A model generated the notes under the pieces. It did not search any database and was not told where the DNA came from. It saw only the letters and a program-made list of their open reading frames with translations. The position numbers and the translations under genes were made by a program. A stretch of 14,091 nucleotides of DNA, taken from assembly GCA_002348365.1 (NCBI GenBank), contig DEBC01000016.1, forward strand, positions 1 through 14,091. Reading direction: 5' to 3'. Position 1 is the first letter of the stretch, and every line of letters starts with the position of its first letter. Of the stretch, positions 13,398 through 14,091 are shown piece after piece. This DNA is from Alphaproteobacteria bacterium UBA2966 (GTDB lineage: Bacteria; Pseudomonadota; Alphaproteobacteria; UBA2966).

Positions 13398-14091
13398 CTA
13401 TTCCAGGCCCATGCAGTTCGCGTAGTAGGTGACCGTTGCCGGCCAGTCGGAAAAGATTCTTTCGATGCCTACGTCCTGCGCCAGCACATCGAGGAGCTCG
13501 AACACGATGCCATCCGAATTCGTCAGCTGCGTGATCGTTTGATAATACCAACCGCCGCCGCCGCTCAGTGGTCCCGATCGTTCCAGCGTCCAGGTGATGA
13601 GTTTCAAACCGGCTTTTTTCGCTTCTACAGCATAGGGTGAGGCGGCAATTTTCCCGTTTTGGGCCGTAACCAGCATCCACATCGGCGGCGCAATGTAGTT
13701 GACGCCCATGCGCTTGAATTCTGCCATTGAAGGCTTGTAGGTGCTCGGGGCCATGGGGTCGAAATCATCTTCAGTGTAGCGGCCATCCAGGTAGACGGCC
13801 TGCCTGCCGAATTCAGGCTCGTGACGAATCCAGTACAGAATGTCGTCAAGGTTGAATGACTGTACCCAAACGTCTTCTGGGGGTACGCCCGCTGCCTTGA
13901 ATTCGTCGATGAGCTTTTGTGCGTAGTCCTCCTGGGTGAAGCCATCAAACGGCATTTCGACGACCGGCGCCTTCAATTCCGGTATGAATTTGGCGCCAAA
14001 CGACCGGAACAGCTCAATCGATTCCGCGTGTGTCATCAGCGTGCCGGAAGCTGCAGCATAGGAGTCGGTGTCCCGGTTTGCGGCCTCGGCC
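13398..14091 (-). CDS. glycerophosphodiester phosphodiesterase-like protein, 5' end beyond window
   Basis: Only the C-terminal 230 residues are in the window; the frame stays open to the right edge, so the N-terminus, and any signal peptide, is missing. Visible are GTLMTHAESIELF, the metal-binding segment PELKAP, the FDGFTQEDYAQKLIDEFKAAG block, VQSFNLDDILYWI, AVYLDGRY, APPMWML, LKLITWTLERSGPL and, near the end, GIERIFSDWPATVTYYANCMGL. The TIM-barrel family hydrolyses glycerophosphodiesters such as glycerophosphocholine to glycerol 3-phosphate, usually in the periplasm. This long form reads like the larger secreted or lipoprotein-type variant. It is convergent with the Rid gene across 70 bases that hold no clear terminator. 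Confidence 0.88.
   Translation of the reverse strand, partial: AEAANRDTDSYAAASGTLMTHAESIELFRSFGAKFIPELKAPVVEMPFDGFTQEDYAQKLIDEFKAAGVPPEDVWVQSFNLDDILYWIRHEPEFGRQAVYLDGRYTEDDFDPMAPSTYKPSMAEFKRMGVNYIAPPMWMLVTAQNGKIAASPYAVEAKKAGLKLITWTLERSGPLSGGGGWYYQTITQLTNSDGIVFELLDVLAQDVGIERIFSDWPATVTYYANCMGLE

Overview
The window looks like a chromosomal segment of an alphaproteobacterium (Rhodospirillales-like is my best guess). The lipid A disaccharide synthase shows it is Gram-negative and reads like the alphaproteobacterial form of LpxB. A CtrA-box-like element and a perfect CRP-type palindrome lie upstream of one small gene. Bases 1-325 are markedly more AT-rich than the rest. I see no tRNA, rRNA, insertion sequence, phage gene or CRISPR array.

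Layout. An AT-rich, gene-free stretch (1-325) precedes an alpha/beta hydrolase (326-1201). A densely patterned regulatory region (about 1263-1390) drives a 66-residue HTH-like protein (1405-1605). After a 317-base leader with hairpins, a long rightward gene train follows: lumazine-binding/NTF2-like protein, two tandem alpha/beta hydrolases, a class III (CaiB/BaiF) CoA-transferase, an AcuI/YhdH-type acryloyl-CoA reductase-like enzyme, lpxB, a ChaC-type gamma-glutamylcyclotransferase and a SAM methyltransferase (to 8833). This train meets a leftward operon tail to tail with only 6 bp between stop codons. The leftward operon, read from 12865 down to 8840, encodes a putative molybdenum carrier protein, a DUF1028 protein, a Gfo/Idh/MocA oxidoreductase of the type usually found beside lpx genes, and a fusion of a Cys/Met-metabolism PLP enzyme with two NifU-like domains. 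A Rid-family protein (12938-13327) diverges from it, and a glycerophosphodiester phosphodiesterase-like gene runs off the right edge on the minus strand.

How the genes may work together. CoA-transferase plus AcuI suggests activation of an organic acid to its CoA thioester followed by reduction of a 2-enoyl (acrylyl-like) CoA; the hydrolases could release or open the substrate. Surprisingly, lpxB, normally essential for lipid A, appears translationally coupled to acuI through a CTGA overlap that makes CTG the likely lpxB start. The leftward operon is centred on a polypeptide joining a sulfur-amino-acid PLP enzyme to an Fe-S carrier module, a plausible self-contained sulfur-mobilising/Fe-S delivery protein and the most novel item here.

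Other points worth a second look: one tandem hydrolase has Thr in place of the nucleophilic Ser; the Rid protein lacks the usual catalytic Arg; the first NifU repeat has lost its CxxC. All functional statements come from reading motifs by eye; no database search was possible.
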